A stretch of 49,408 bases of DNA, taken from NCBI GenBank assembly GCA_937881575.1, contig CALGEI010000187.1, positions 1-49,408 on the forward strand, given 5' to 3'. Source of the stretch: an uncultured Flavobacteriales bacterium. Lineage in GTDB: Bacteria; Bacteroidota; Bacteroidia; Flavobacteriales_D; Sanyastnellaceae. Below the pieces are notes generated by a model. That model saw nothing but the letters and a program-made list of their open reading frames with translations, was not told where the DNA came from and did no database searches. Positions 36,255 through 45,832 of the stretch are shown piece by piece; within the stretch, counting starts at the first letter, position 1, and each line of letters opens with the position of its first letter. The translations under genes were made by a program, and so were the position numbers.

Positions 36255-39200
36255 TTAATACTTCAAAGTGACTGTGCCCGTAATCGGGTCTTGATCACCG
36301 TTAAAATCGATGACGTAATAATAATCCCCCATGGGCAAAGGCGCATTGTTGAAACGACCATCCCACCGCTTGGCATAACCGAGGGAATTGAACAACTCTT
36401 GCCCCCAACGATTGAAGACCGAAACCTTCGAACTGGGGAAAAACTCAAGCCCTCCAACAATCCACTCATCGTTGTAGCCATCTCCATTGGGTGTAATGGC
36501 ATCCGCAATGAAAAAGCAACCAATGGTAGGCTCCACCGTCACTGCTGACGATAGCGTGCAACCCAAACTGTCGGTAATCACGACCGCATAGGTGTCTTCG
36601 AACAGGCCAGTAGCCGTTGCTGTTTCTTGAGCCAAAATGTCGCTCCACAAATAGTGGATCGGCAAGTGACCTCCGTCTACAGAAGCCGTAACCGTTCCGT
36701 CCTGTTCATTCCAGCACGTAACGGGGCTGCTGAGCATTGTCAATATCATGTCCGTGTCTTCTTCTGCTCCAACTACGAATAGCGAATCTTCAATGCAACC
36801 TGTGGCATCTACAGCGGTCACGTGGTATACCCCTTCGTACAGATTGAACAAATCAATTCCCTGTTCTTCAATTTCCCATGTGAGGTCTCCAGTACCACCG
36901 ACAGGGAAGATATTCACTGCTCCATCACTCATGCCAGTGCATGTTACATCCGTAATGTCAATCAAGACTTCGATGGGATCTGGTTCCAAAATTTCAAACA
37001 AGGTGGAATCCAAGCAGCCATTCTCATCAATGACCGTAGCAGCGTAGTTTCCAGCACACAACGCATTGAAGTTGAATGTTTCACTCGCGTTGAGCGTGAG
37101 CATGATTTCTCCTGTTCCTCCAGCAAAATCAACCACGGCAGACCCATCGCAATCACCACCACACACCACATTCTCACTCAGCAACAACTCGACAACCAAT
37201 GAATCAGGCTCAAATACAGACTGAATGCCTGACACCAAACATCCATTTTCATCTTCCACTGTCACTTCCAAGTCTCCTTCACCTAAACTTTCAACGGTAT
37301 AAGGCAAGGCACCCGATTCTGGCAACTGCAACGACAACAATCCCGTACCACCAACAGCATCAACCAACACCGTCCCATCGCCGTAGGCCGTGCAAGAAAT
37401 TGGAGTGGAGGACAGAATCAATTGAATCGGCTCCGGCTCAATAAGAGTCTGCGGATCTGAGTTCACCACACATCCTTCTTCATCCATCACACTCAGTGTA
37501 TACGTTCCGACCGCTAGATCAAAACAGGCTTCGAAACCAAACCCATCCGCAGGCGGGTCCACTTGGTATGTAAGAGCTCCTGTACCTCCCGTCGCATCGA
37601 CAATGCAAATCTCGCCATCCGCCTCTCCTGCGCATGACACATCAACTAGGACCACATCAAATTGAATGGAGTCCGGCGAGAGGATTGTGAAGTCATCTTG
37701 GATCACACAACCGTTGTCATCTATCGCATTGGCGATAAAGTCACCAGGGCAAAGGGCCGACCCGTTCAGCAAATCTCCTAAATCGTTGGTCACAGAATAA
37801 TCAAAGTTACCCGTTCCTCCTGTCGCAACGATGTTCACTGCACCATTGCAAGCTTCGGCGCAAAGCAAATCCGTCGTGGTAAAATCGATGGTGACAGGCG
37901 ATGGTTCCTCCAAATTCACTTGGGCTGTTTCAGTGCAACCGTTCGCATCTGTCAACGTCACATTGTACTGACCTGGCAACACGTTGTCCAGATCAATCAC
38001 AACATTTCCTTCTCCCGAAATCGTATCTGGCAAGGCTGGGAAGGAGGTCAAGGTCAAAGTTCCTGAACCACCGGACATGTTTCCTTCAATTTGTCCATCT
38101 CCATAATCGAAGCATGAAATGTCCGTTGCATTGAGGGTCAACTCAAATGGGTCAATGCAGCTGATTGAAATGGTCGTATCCACCGAGCATCCGTAGAAAT
38201 CTGTTATTTCGAAGTTCCACTCACCATCCCCGCCTATACATGGAAGACCAACCCATTGGTCGGCAACAGGCAACTGGATATTGCCTGGAGCGGTAGCTGA
38301 GTAACCTCCAAATTCCAAGGGGTCTGTCCCTCCTTGGAAGGTGACCTGAATGATGCTGTTTTGATCACCCGGACATTGGTTGTCCTGAAGCAATTCCCAG
38401 TTGGCATTCAGTTGAGCCGGCTCAATAAACGAAAACACTTCTGTGCTGTCTCGGCAGGTGTTTCCATCGATGATCGAAATGAAATATGAACCATCCGTTA
38501 GATCGGTGAAATCGGGATTGTCTTCCTGGGATGAGATCAATGAGCCATCGAGCGCGTCATACAACTCGTACATGATTGGCGTCGCACTCGCTCCGCCTGC
38601 ATTGACACTCACGGCCGCTGTTTCTCCAAAGCAATTGAGGGGCGTGGTGATCGTCAATTCGGAATCTGAAGAAGCGAATTCTTCGCATGGATTGGGCATG
38701 CTCAGGGGGCCATCCCCATCGCCATCCATGCACCACAAATCAATGGACCCTTGGTCGCCCTCTACAAACACTTGGAAACAAGCGTGGAGAGAAAAAGGAC
38801 CGCAGGTTGTCACTTTGGCAATTTGAATTCTCAAATCAGGACCAGCAGCAACCGGTGAAATCGTAAAAATGGACCCTCCTGACTCTTGTTCTGAACACAT
38901 CGTAGTGCTCGAATAGCCCGTGTTGGTATTGATAATTTGCTCTCCCGCCGAATACCCCAACGTCCAATACGTATCGTATTCAATTTCAGGGAAAAACGAC
39001 AACAAACCGGGGTTTTGAGAAGCCCCTAAAAGCACGTCTCCCAATTCTGGATTGAAGCAACCACAGGGAGCGTCCAGATAAAAAGGTTCGGTCCCCAAGG
39101 CCACCACATCCGAGTAAATCGCACTCAACTCGTCCGTTGCATTTTGGAACACGGCATAAACGTCATAAGCGACATAGCCGTCCAGCAAACCTTCCTCGTC

Positions 39201-39389
39201 AAATCCATCCCCAGAAGGCGCATAAAAGGCTGTATCTACTTCGATTTCTATTCCTACAATTTGGGCATCTGCCACAACTGGCCCCAAAAACAGCATAAAA
39301 AATAAAATGATCGGAGCACAAACCTTCCTTTCAATCGCCAGAATGGGAGAAGTCGGATGGGCCTGGGTACACAGATTTATTGCTTTCAT
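36255..39389 (-). CDS. large SprB-repeat protein with gliding-motility-type C-terminal sorting domain
   Basis: About 1,044 residues from ATG 39389; the signal is the hydrophobic run ending in VVADAQ. After a 200-residue front domain (shared with the small protein at 34635) come about nine SprB-type repeats, each with a C-x-G-x-x-(D/N)-G core and GGTG turn (for example SCAGEADGEICIVDATGGTG). The C-terminus (ITPNGDGYNDEWIVGG, KVSVFNRWGQELF, WDGRFNNAPLPMGDYYYVIDF) is the CHU_C/T9SS type B sorting domain. It is exported by T9SS to the surface, where such proteins act in adhesion or gliding. Operon partner of the PorP/SprF protein. Confidence 0.92.
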   Translation of the reverse strand: MKAINLCTQAHPTSPILAIERKVCAPIILFFMLFLGPVVADAQIVGIEIEVDTAFYAPSGDGFDEEGLLDGYVAYDVYAVFQNATDELSAIYSDVVALGTEPFYLDAPCGCFNPELGDVLLGASQNPGLLSFFPEIEYDTYWTLGYSAGEQIINTNTGYSSTTMCSEQESGGSIFTISPVAAGPDLRIQIAKVTTCGPFSLHACFQVFVEGDQGSIDLWCMDGDGDGPLSMPNPCEEFASSDSELTITTPLNCFGETAAVSVNAGGASATPIMYELYDALDGSLISSQEDNPDFTDLTDGSYFISIIDGNTCRDSTEVFSFIEPAQLNANWELLQDNQCPGDQNSIIQVTFQGGTDPLEFGGYSATAPGNIQLPVADQWVGLPCIGGDGEWNFEITDFYGCSVDTTISISCIDPFELTLNATDISCFDYGDGQIEGNMSGGSGTLTLTSFPALPDTISGEGNVVIDLDNVLPGQYNVTLTDANGCTETAQVNLEEPSPVTIDFTTTDLLCAEACNGAVNIVATGGTGNFDYSVTNDLGDLLNGSALCPGDFIANAIDDNGCVIQDDFTILSPDSIQFDVVLVDVSCAGEADGEICIVDATGGTGALTYQVDPPADGFGFEACFDLAVGTYTLSVMDEEGCVVNSDPQTLIEPEPIQLILSSTPISCTAYGDGTVLVDAVGGTGLLSLQLPESGALPYTVESLGEGDLEVTVEDENGCLVSGIQSVFEPDSLVVELLLSENVVCGGDCDGSAVVDFAGGTGEIMLTLNASETFNFNALCAGNYAATVIDENGCLDSTLFEILEPDPIEVLIDITDVTCTGMSDGAVNIFPVGGTGDLTWEIEEQGIDLFNLYEGVYHVTAVDATGCIEDSLFVVGAEEDTDMILTMLSSPVTCWNEQDGTVTASVDGGHLPIHYLWSDILAQETATATGLFEDTYAVVITDSLGCTLSSAVTVEPTIGCFFIADAITPNGDGYNDEWIVGGLEFFPSSKVSVFNRWGQELFNSLGYAKRWDGRFNNAPLPMGDYYYVIDFNGDQDPITGTVTLKY

Positions 39390-39526
39390 GAAATAGAATT
39401 CAATGGCTTGGATACAAAACAAGTTGTAGAGTGCAAACGTTGCATCGATGAAGCTTGAGCGCGCAAATTAGCGGATTTCCTTCAGATAGCTACCTTCATT
39501 CCCCGGAAACACCTTACAATGACCGC

Positions 39527-40306
39527 ATGACAACCAATACAATCGGTCCCGAAGCGCCGGTCCCCCATGAATTCCCGCGCATTTTGCGAAGCGACGAACA
39601 ATTGGCTTGGATGTGGAAGCCCAATCACCTTTTGGTTCATCGCACCGACATGGCGCGGTATGATCTACACAATTTGAAAGACTGGATTGTGGAATCCACC
39701 GGCTGGTCATACGCTCAGCCCATCAACCGATTGGACCGGCCTACGAGTGGACTGGTACTCGTGGCGAGGGATGTAGAAGCGTTGAAGTTGGTTTCAGAAC
39801 AGTTTGCCCACCACACCGTGAGCAAGACCTATTTAGCTGTCGTCCGAGGCTGGATGGATGATGAAGGCATCATTGAAAAGCCGTTGCCGACCAGTCACAA
39901 CACGACGCCGAAAGAAGCCAGTACCACCTTCAGAACCTTGGCACGTGCTGAGCTCCCTTTTGCCATTACGCGTTATGAGACCAGTCGTTTTAGCTTGGTC
40001 GAGTGCCATCCGAATACGGGGCGATTCCATCAAATCCGCCTGCACCTCAAGCATCTGAAGCACCCCATTATTGGGGATACAGCCCACGGAGACAAACCTC
40101 ACAATCGGTGGTTTGCCCAGAATCTATCCCAACCCTTTCTATTGCTTCACTCCGGTGAACTCACGGTGCAACATCCGCTGACAGGCGAATCAACCACCGT
40201 TCAAGCGCCATTGCCCCACCACTGGAAGGACACCTTGGATCAACTCGGTTGGTCCGATTGGTTCTCGCGATTTGGCTCTGAGGATTCGGCCCAATCGGGC
40301 TCTTGA
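39527..40306 (+). CDS. RluA-family pseudouridine synthase, TruC-like
   Basis: 259 residues from ATG 39527. HLLVHRTDMA, then PINRLDRPTSGLVLVAR with the catalytic Asp, KTYLAVVRGW, and ECHPNTGRFHQIRLHLKHLKHPIIGD are the RluA-family motifs; the short size and lack of an S4 domain fit TruC (tRNA U65). It converts uridine to pseudouridine in tRNA or rRNA. Its last 67 bases overlap the end of the convergent rluF-like gene. The exact RNA target is inferred, not shown. Confidence 0.88.
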   Translation: MTTNTIGPEAPVPHEFPRILRSDEQLAWMWKPNHLLVHRTDMARYDLHNLKDWIVESTGWSYAQPINRLDRPTSGLVLVARDVEALKLVSEQFAHHTVSKTYLAVVRGWMDDEGIIEKPLPTSHNTTPKEASTTFRTLARAELPFAITRYETSRFSLVECHPNTGRFHQIRLHLKHLKHPIIGDTAHGDKPHNRWFAQNLSQPFLLLHSGELTVQHPLTGESTTVQAPLPHHWKDTLDQLGWSDWFSRFGSEDSAQSGS

Positions 40307-41037
40307 CCTTCACCCGCCAGCGCGATTCTCGCATGGATTTCCTGCAATTCCGCTTCTGATATGTAGCGCCACTCGCCCATGGGCATGTCCAATTCTACAT
40401 TCATGATCCGCGAGCGCTGCAACCGGATCACCCGATGTCCTAAAGCCTCGCACATGCGTCGAATTTGGCGATTCAAACCCTGAGTCAATACGATGCGAAA
40501 GGTCGTGGGACTCGTGCGTTCAACTGCGCAGGGCAGCGTCACCGAATCCAGAATCTTTACGCCCGAAGCCATCTTTGCCAGGAATTCATCCTCAAACGGA
40601 CGATTGACCATCACGTGGTATTCTTTTTCATGCTGGTGGCGGGCCCGTAAAATTTTGTTGACGATGTCACCGTCATTGGTGAGGAAGATCAATCCTTCGC
40701 TCATCTTGTCCAATCGCCCAATGGGAAAAATCCGCGAGGGGTAATCGATGAAGTCAATGATGTTGTCCTTTTCGCGAACCTGGTCTGTGGTGCAAACAAT
40801 GCCCACCGGCTTGTGCAACGCGATGTAAATCAACTTCGCTCCTTCCAATTGTCCTACTTCCTTGCCTTTCACCGCGACCACATCGCCAGGCTCCAGCCGG
40901 GTGCCCATTTCAGGGACGACCCCATTGATTGTCACCTGCCCCAATTCGATCAGCTTATCGGCGGCTCGTCGCGAGCAAAAACCAATTTCACTGAGGTACT
41001 TATTGATGCGTTTGCCGCTTGGCTGAGATTCCTCCAT
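40240..41037 (-). CDS. rluF: 23S rRNA pseudouridine synthase, RluF-like
   Basis: 265 residues from ATG 41037. The N-terminal S4 RNA-binding domain (KRINKYLSEIGFCSRRAADKLI) is followed by the RsuA/RluF catalytic core: FPIGRLDKMSEGLIFLTNDGD with the Asp, then ILRARHQHEKEYHVMV and GLNRQIRRMCEALGH. The HEKEY stretch is typical of RluF (U2604). The open frame extends to 41913 but that part is antisense to icmF. A TACCTTTG element lies 5 bases before the ATG, so the mRNA may be leaderless unless the ATG at 41067 is used. The 3' end overlaps the TruC-like gene by 67 bases. Confidence 0.9.
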   Translation of the reverse strand: MEESQPSGKRINKYLSEIGFCSRRAADKLIELGQVTINGVVPEMGTRLEPGDVVAVKGKEVGQLEGAKLIYIALHKPVGIVCTTDQVREKDNIIDFIDYPSRIFPIGRLDKMSEGLIFLTNDGDIVNKILRARHQHEKEYHVMVNRPFEDEFLAKMASGVKILDSVTLPCAVERTSPTTFRIVLTQGLNRQIRRMCEALGHRVIRLQRSRIMNVELDMPMGEWRYISEAELQEIHARIALAGEGQEPDWAESSEPNRENQSDQPS

Positions 41038-41041
41038 GGTG

Positions 41042-41049
41042 CAAAGGTA
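41042..41049 (-). promoter_or_regulatory. possible -7 element (TACCTTTG) of the rluF-like gene
   Basis: The minus strand reads TACCTTTGCACC directly before the ATG at 41037. It is an exact TAnnTTTG match, but no TTTG lies 19-21 bases upstream. If real, the transcript would start at or very near the start codon. Confidence 0.35.
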
Positions 41050-41078
41050 TGCAGCCAAAGCATCCATCCTTGACTTCC

Positions 41079-41086
41079 TACCTTTG
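41079..41086 (+). promoter_or_regulatory. possible -7 element (TACCTTTG) of icmF
   Basis: TACCTTTGCA on the plus strand, 41 bases before the ATG at 41128, is an exact match to TAnnTTTG. The expected upstream TTTG is missing. It forms a divergent pair with the element at 41042-41049. Confidence 0.4.
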
Positions 41087-41127
41087 CATTCAGATTCACA
41101 GCGAATCTCGCGTTCACCATCAATGCA

Positions 41128-44100
41128 ATGGTTCAATCTTCTATGGAACAAGCCCCTCCTTATCACCCCCAGCACAAGGTCCGAATCGTCACCGCAGCGA
41201 GCCTCTTTGACGGGCACGATGCCGCCATCAACATCATGCGGCGCATCATGCAACGGTCGGGTTGTGAAGTCATTCACTTGGGGCATGACCGCAGTGTCGA
41301 TGAAGTGGTCAATTGTGCGATTCAAGAGGATGCCCAAGGCATTGCCATGACCTCCTACCAAGGAGGGCACATGGAGTACTTCAAGTACATGAAGGACTTG
41401 CTGGAGGAAAAAGGAGCCGGCCACATCCGCATTTTTGGCGGCGGCGGAGGCACCATCCTGCCCGAAGAGATTGCGGAATTGCATGCCTACGGCATTGAGC
41501 GCATTTACCATCCTGATGATGGCCGTGCGATGGGACTGCAGGGCATGATCAACGATCTGGTTCAACGAGCCGACTTTGAAACGGTGCATTCCGTTGCGGA
41601 TGTTGCCGAAGAATTGAAGCAACTGCATCACGCCGGTCACCGGGGCATTGCGCGTTGCATTACCGCCGCGGAAAATGACCCCGATGGATTTTCCGCCGCG
41701 TTCAAAGCCGCCCAACCCGATGTGGCTGAAGTGCCTGTTTTGGGCATTACGGGAACTGGTGGATCGGGCAAATCGTCGATGGTCGATGAATTGGTGCGTC
41801 GTTTTTTGATGGACTTTCCGGATAAGCGCATTGGCCTGATCAGTGTGGACCCTTCCAAGCGCAAGACCGGTGGTGCCTTGTTGGGCGATCGCATTCGCAT
41901 GAACGCCATCCACAACGAGCGGGTCTACATGCGCTCATTGGCGACCCGACAATCCAATTTGGCGCTGTCCAAGCACGTGTCCGAAGCGGTGGAAGTGCTC
42001 AAGGCGAGCCAGTTCGACCTCATCGTTTTGGAGACGAGCGGCATTGGTCAGAGCGACACCGAGATCATGGACCACAGCGACGTGGCCTTGTACCTCATGA
42101 CACCTGAATTTGGCGCTGCGACGCAGCTGGAGAAAATTGACATGCTGGATTTTGCCGATGTCATCGCCATCAATAAATTCGACAAACGCGGCGCATTGGA
42201 TGCCATTCGCGATGTGCGGAAACAATTCAAGCGCAACCACGATCTATGGGAAGCGACCGACGAAGACTTGCCGGTCATTGGCACCATTGCCTCGCAATTC
42301 AATGATCCCGGAACCAATCGGTTGTACAAGCTCTTAATGGATCACTTGGCCAAGCGCACCGGCAACAACTTGAAATCCACTTGGGACGTGAGCCAAGACG
42401 AAAGCGAAAAGCTCTTTGTCATTCCTCCAGGACGCGTGCGTTACTTGAGTGAGATTGCCGAATCCAACCGCGCTTACAATACGTGGTGTGAAGAGCAAGC
42501 CGAAGTGGCGGGCAACCTTCAAGCGTTGCGCGAAGCCACCCTCCTCCTCGACCCCGCTGATCAGCAGGCGTTGATCCAAAAAGCCGAGGAAGTGCAGATG
42601 GAGCTCGACCCGAAGTTGATGGCGTGGCTGGACCAGTGGCCTGCACTGCGCGCGCGGTATCGCGATGCGGTCTACAGCTTTGATGTCCGCGGCAAGCAAA
42701 TCAACATCGAAACCACCTCCAAGAGCCTGTCTCAACTAGACATTCCCAAGGTGAGTGTCCCCCGCATTAGCGGCTGGAAGGATTTGCTTCGATGGGCTTT
42801 GCAGGAGAATCTACCCGGTTCATTCCCTTACACCGCCGGCATCTATCCGTTCAAGCGACAAGGCGAAGATCCCGCCCGCATGTTTGCCGGTGAAGGCGGA
42901 CCTGAGCGCACCAACAAGCGATTCCATTATGTCTCTGTCGGGATGCCTGCCAAACGCCTTTCAACCGCCTTTGACAGCGTCACCCTTTACGGGCGTGACC
43001 CCGATGTTCGACCGGACATCTACGGCAAGGTGGGCAACAGCGGCGTGAGCGTCTGTTCGCTCGATGACGCCAAGAAATTGTACAGCGGATTTGACCTGTG
43101 CGATCCTGCGACCAGCGTGTCCATGACCATCAACGGTCCGGCCCCGATGATCTTGGGCTTCTTCTTGAACGCCGCCATCGATCAAACGTGCGAAAAATTC
43201 ATCCGTACGGAAGGACTTGAAAAAGACGTTGAAGCCCTCCTCAAAAAGAAGTGGGACGACCAGGGATTGCAACGGCCCACCTACCATGGGGAATTGCCCG
43301 ATGGCCACAACGGCTTGGGTCTGTTATTGCTGGGATGTACAGGAGATGAGATCCTTCCTGCCGACACCTATGCGCGGCTCACCAGCGAGGCCCTCACGCA
43401 GGTGCGCGGAACCGTGCAAGCCGACATTCTCAAGGAAGATCAAGCCCAAAACACGTGCATCTTCTCCACTGAATTTGCTTTGCGCTTGATGGGCGATGTC
43501 CAGCAAAGCTTTATAGACCGCAAGGTCAAGAACTTCTATTCAGTTTCCATCAGCGGTTACCACATCGCCGAGGCAGGAGCCAATCCCATTACCCAATTGG
43601 CCTTCACCTTGGCCAATGGATTCACGTATGTGGAATACTATCTGAGTCGGGGCATGGATTTGAATGCCTTCGGTCCCAACCTCAGCTTCTTCTTTTCCAA
43701 CGGCATCGACCCGGAATACGCTGTCATTGGACGGGTGGCGCGCCGCATTTGGGCCAAAGCCATGCGCGAGAAATACAAGGCATCGTCGCGAGCGCAGATG
43801 CTCAAGTACCACATCCAAACGTCCGGACGCTCTCTGCACGCGCAGGAAATCGATTTCAATGACATCCGCACGACGTTGCAAGCCTTGTATGCGATCTATG
43901 ACAATTGCAACTCGTTGCACACCAACGCATATGATGAGGCGATTACGACTCCGACGGAACACAGTGTCCGCCGTGCGATGGCCATTCAGCTGATCATCAA
44001 CAAAGAACTGGGGCTCACCAAGAATGAAAACCCGCTGCAGGGCTCGTTTATCATTGAGGAGTTGACCGATTTGGTGGAAGAGGCGGTGCTGCTTGAATTT

Positions 44101-44505
44101 GATCGCATTACGGAACGCGGCGGCGTGTTGGGTGCGATGGAAACCATGTACCAGCGGTCGCGCATCCAAGAGGAAAGCTTGCACTACGAAATGCTCAAGC
44201 ATACCGGCGAATTCCCCATTATTGGTGTGAATACCTTCCTGTCGAAGACTGGCTCTCCAACGCTGACTCCGGGCGAAGTTATTCGCGCTGAGGTGGAAGA
44301 AAAACAGGCGCAACTCGATCATGTTTCGGCATTGCACGCTTGCTATGATAGCGAATCAGCGGCCTCCATTGTCGAGCTGAAGCGTACGGCCGTGGCGGGT
44401 GAAAACCTCTTCGAGGCCTTGTTGGAATCGACCAAGCACTGCTCGTTGGGGCAATTGACCGATGCTTTGTTTGAAGTGGGCGGCGCGTATCGACGTAACA
44501 TGTAA
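41128..44505 (+). CDS. icmF: fused acyl-CoA mutase with B12 domain and G-protein chaperone (IcmF-type)
   Basis: 1,125 residues in the IcmF order. The N-terminal B12-binding domain ([17 protein letters not shown] with the cobalt-ligand His, then [11 protein letters not shown]) is followed by a MeaB-like GTPase from about residue 205 ([60 protein letters not shown]). The C-terminal mutase barrel includes [26 protein letters not shown] and [20 protein letters not shown]. IcmF enzymes interconvert isobutyryl-CoA and butyryl-CoA, or related short branched acyl-CoAs, and the fused GTPase guards cofactor loading. The length fits the family. Its stop overlaps the next gene's ATG by one base (TAATG). 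Confidence 0.94.
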   Translation: MVQSSMEQAPPYHPQHKVRIVTAASLFDGHDAAINIMRRIMQRSGCEVIHLGHDRSVDEVVNCAIQEDAQGIAMTSYQGGHMEYFKYMKDLLEEKGAGHIRIFGGGGGTILPEEIAELHAYGIERIYHPDDGRAMGLQGMINDLVQRADFETVHSVADVAEELKQLHHAGHRGIARCITAAENDPDGFSAAFKAAQPDVAEVPVLGITGTGGSGKSSMVDELVRRFLMDFPDKRIGLISVDPSKRKTGGALLGDRIRMNAIHNERVYMRSLATRQSNLALSKHVSEAVEVLKASQFDLIVLETSGIGQSDTEIMDHSDVALYLMTPEFGAATQLEKIDMLDFADVIAINKFDKRGALDAIRDVRKQFKRNHDLWEATDEDLPVIGTIASQFNDPGTNRLYKLLMDHLAKRTGNNLKSTWDVSQDESEKLFVIPPGRVRYLSEIAESNRAYNTWCEEQAEVAGNLQALREATLLLDPADQQALIQKAEEVQMELDPKLMAWLDQWPALRARYRDAVYSFDVRGKQINIETTSKSLSQLDIPKVSVPRISGWKDLLRWALQENLPGSFPYTAGIYPFKRQGEDPARMFAGEGGPERTNKRFHYVSVGMPAKRLSTAFDSVTLYGRDPDVRPDIYGKVGNSGVSVCSLDDAKKLYSGFDLCDPATSVSMTINGPAPMILGFFLNAAIDQTCEKFIRTEGLEKDVEALLKKKWDDQGLQRPTYHGELPDGHNGLGLLLLGCTGDEILPADTYARLTSEALTQVRGTVQADILKEDQAQNTCIFSTEFALRLMGDVQQSFIDRKVKNFYSVSISGYHIAEAGANPITQLAFTLANGFTYVEYYLSRGMDLNAFGPNLSFFFSNGIDPEYAVIGRVARRIWAKAMREKYKASSRAQMLKYHIQTSGRSLHAQEIDFNDIRTTLQALYAIYDNCNSLHTNAYDEAITTPTEHSVRRAMAIQLIINKELGLTKNENPLQGSFIIEELTDLVEEAVLLEFDRITERGGVLGAMETMYQRSRIQEESLHYEMLKHTGEFPIIGVNTFLSKTGSPTLTPGEVIRAEVEEKQAQLDHVSALHACYDSESAASIVELKRTAVAGENLFEALLESTKHCSLGQLTDALFEVGGAYRRNM

Positions 44506-45383
44506 TGACGCAAACCAAGGCGACCGAAGGCATCGCTTGGATGATCTCCGCCACGGTGTTGTACACCGCAGCCAATCTGTGCGTGAAATCATTGGCGCAT
44601 TTACCGACAGAAGAATTGGTGTTCTTGCGTTCCGTGACCTCGTTGATCCTCGCCGGAACCTGGTTGCTTTGGAAAGGCAAATCCTTACTAGGTGTGAACA
44701 GAAAATGGCTGCTCATCCGAGGCATTTTCGGGACCATTGGCTTGGCGACCTTCTTTCATACCATCCGCTTCATTCCGCTCGCGAGCGCGACTGTGATCCA
44801 GTATTTGAGTCCCATTTTCACGGTGTTGTTGGCGGCGCGCTTTGATGGCCAGCGCGGCATGCGGCCCGTGCAATGGGTATTCTTTGGATTGGCATTTCTT
44901 GGGGTGTTGATGGTCAAAGGGTTTGACCCGCGCATCAGCTGGATCTACCTCGGCCTCGGCATCACCAGTGCCATTTGTGCTGCCGTCGCTTACCTCGCCA
45001 CCATGAAATGCCGCGATACCGACCATCCGGTGGGAGTCGTTATTTGGTTTCATTTGGTGGCTGTTCCCGTGACGGGAACGTGGACGGCGTTTACTTGGGT
45101 ACCGCCCGTAGGGCATGAATGGCTGTTGGCGCTAGCAGTTGGGGTATTGAGCATCCTCGCCCAAGTCGCCATGACGCATGCCTTGCATCGCGGTGAAGCC
45201 AATGTGGTCATGCCGTTTAAATACCTTGGAGCGATTCTCGCCTTTGTATTTGGGTTGCTGCTCTTTGATGAACGCCTCAATGCGTATGCCCTTGCCGGCA
45301 TGATCTTGGTCATCGCCTCTTTGATCACCAACACGTTGTACAAGCGCTACCGCTCAAAGAAAATGGGTGCTCTGATTTCGTAG
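44505..45383 (+). CDS. EamA/DMT family transporter
   Basis: 292 residues with about ten membrane helices in two EamA halves (first from residue 7, second from about 145; ISWIYLGLGITSAICAAVAY and MPFKYLGAILAFVFGLLLFDERLN). The family exports or imports amino acids, nucleosides or other small metabolites across the inner membrane. Start overlap with the icmF stop (TAATG) indicates an operon, so its substrate may relate to branched-chain acyl or amino-acid metabolism; that link is inference. It ends 4 bases before a convergent gene. Confidence 0.9.
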   Translation: MTQTKATEGIAWMISATVLYTAANLCVKSLAHLPTEELVFLRSVTSLILAGTWLLWKGKSLLGVNRKWLLIRGIFGTIGLATFFHTIRFIPLASATVIQYLSPIFTVLLAARFDGQRGMRPVQWVFFGLAFLGVLMVKGFDPRISWIYLGLGITSAICAAVAYLATMKCRDTDHPVGVVIWFHLVAVPVTGTWTAFTWVPPVGHEWLLALAVGVLSILAQVAMTHALHRGEANVVMPFKYLGAILAFVFGLLLFDERLNAYALAGMILVIASLITNTLYKRYRSKKMGALIS

Positions 45384-45387
45384 GCTG

Positions 45388-45819
45388 TTAAGCACGATTC
45401 ACGCGGAGCTGCAATGCCCGTGCAGCCAACCAGGCTAACGGGACATAGCCCAACACATCGGTCACGACCATCCAAGTGGGCATGGGAATCATCATCGCGT
45501 TGGCAATGCCGCCGATGAGAAAGAAAGCTCCCATGGTGGTTCCCGGCCAAAGCTTCTTGGTGGGGGCGATGAATTGTGCCGTAAGAGCGCTCATCACGGT
45601 TCCTCCCCAATGCGAAAGCAATACCGAGATCTTGGGCGCCAAACCCAATCCCGCTATGAACGACTCCAACTCAACGGGGTCTTCAGGCATCTTGCTCATG
45701 GCCGCCTCAGGAAATACAAATCCAGAGAGGTGATGCAATCCCATCATGCTGTACATACCGACCAAAGTCGCCGCTACAAAGGCGACCACCCAAAGGAGAA
45801 TTTTAAGGAACGTGTTCAT
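45388..45819 (-). CDS. small membrane protein of unknown function
   Basis: 143 residues from ATG 45819, with about four membrane helices (ILLWVVAFVAATLVGMYSMM, VLLSHWGGTVMSALTAQF, AFFLIGGIANAMMIPMP, VLGYVPLAWLAARAL) and an acidic loop after the first. I do not recognise the family firmly. It is the last gene of a same-strand run, 13 bases after the aminotransferase. The frame upstream to 45867 overlaps that gene and is not needed. Confidence 0.7.
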   Translation of the reverse strand: MNTFLKILLWVVAFVAATLVGMYSMMGLHHLSGFVFPEAAMSKMPEDPVELESFIAGLGLAPKISVLLSHWGGTVMSALTAQFIAPTKKLWPGTTMGAFFLIGGIANAMMIPMPTWMVVTDVLGYVPLAWLAARALQLRVNRA

Positions 45820-45832
45820 GAGCGGATTTAAA

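Noticed and set aside
41038-41913. N-terminal extension of the rluF-like frame
   Set aside because: The extra ~290 codons are antisense to icmF, whose motifs are unmistakable; the S4 domain begins right after the ATG at 41037.
43540-44337. 265-codon minus-strand ORF
   Set aside because: Antisense to the mutase domain of icmF; no family features.
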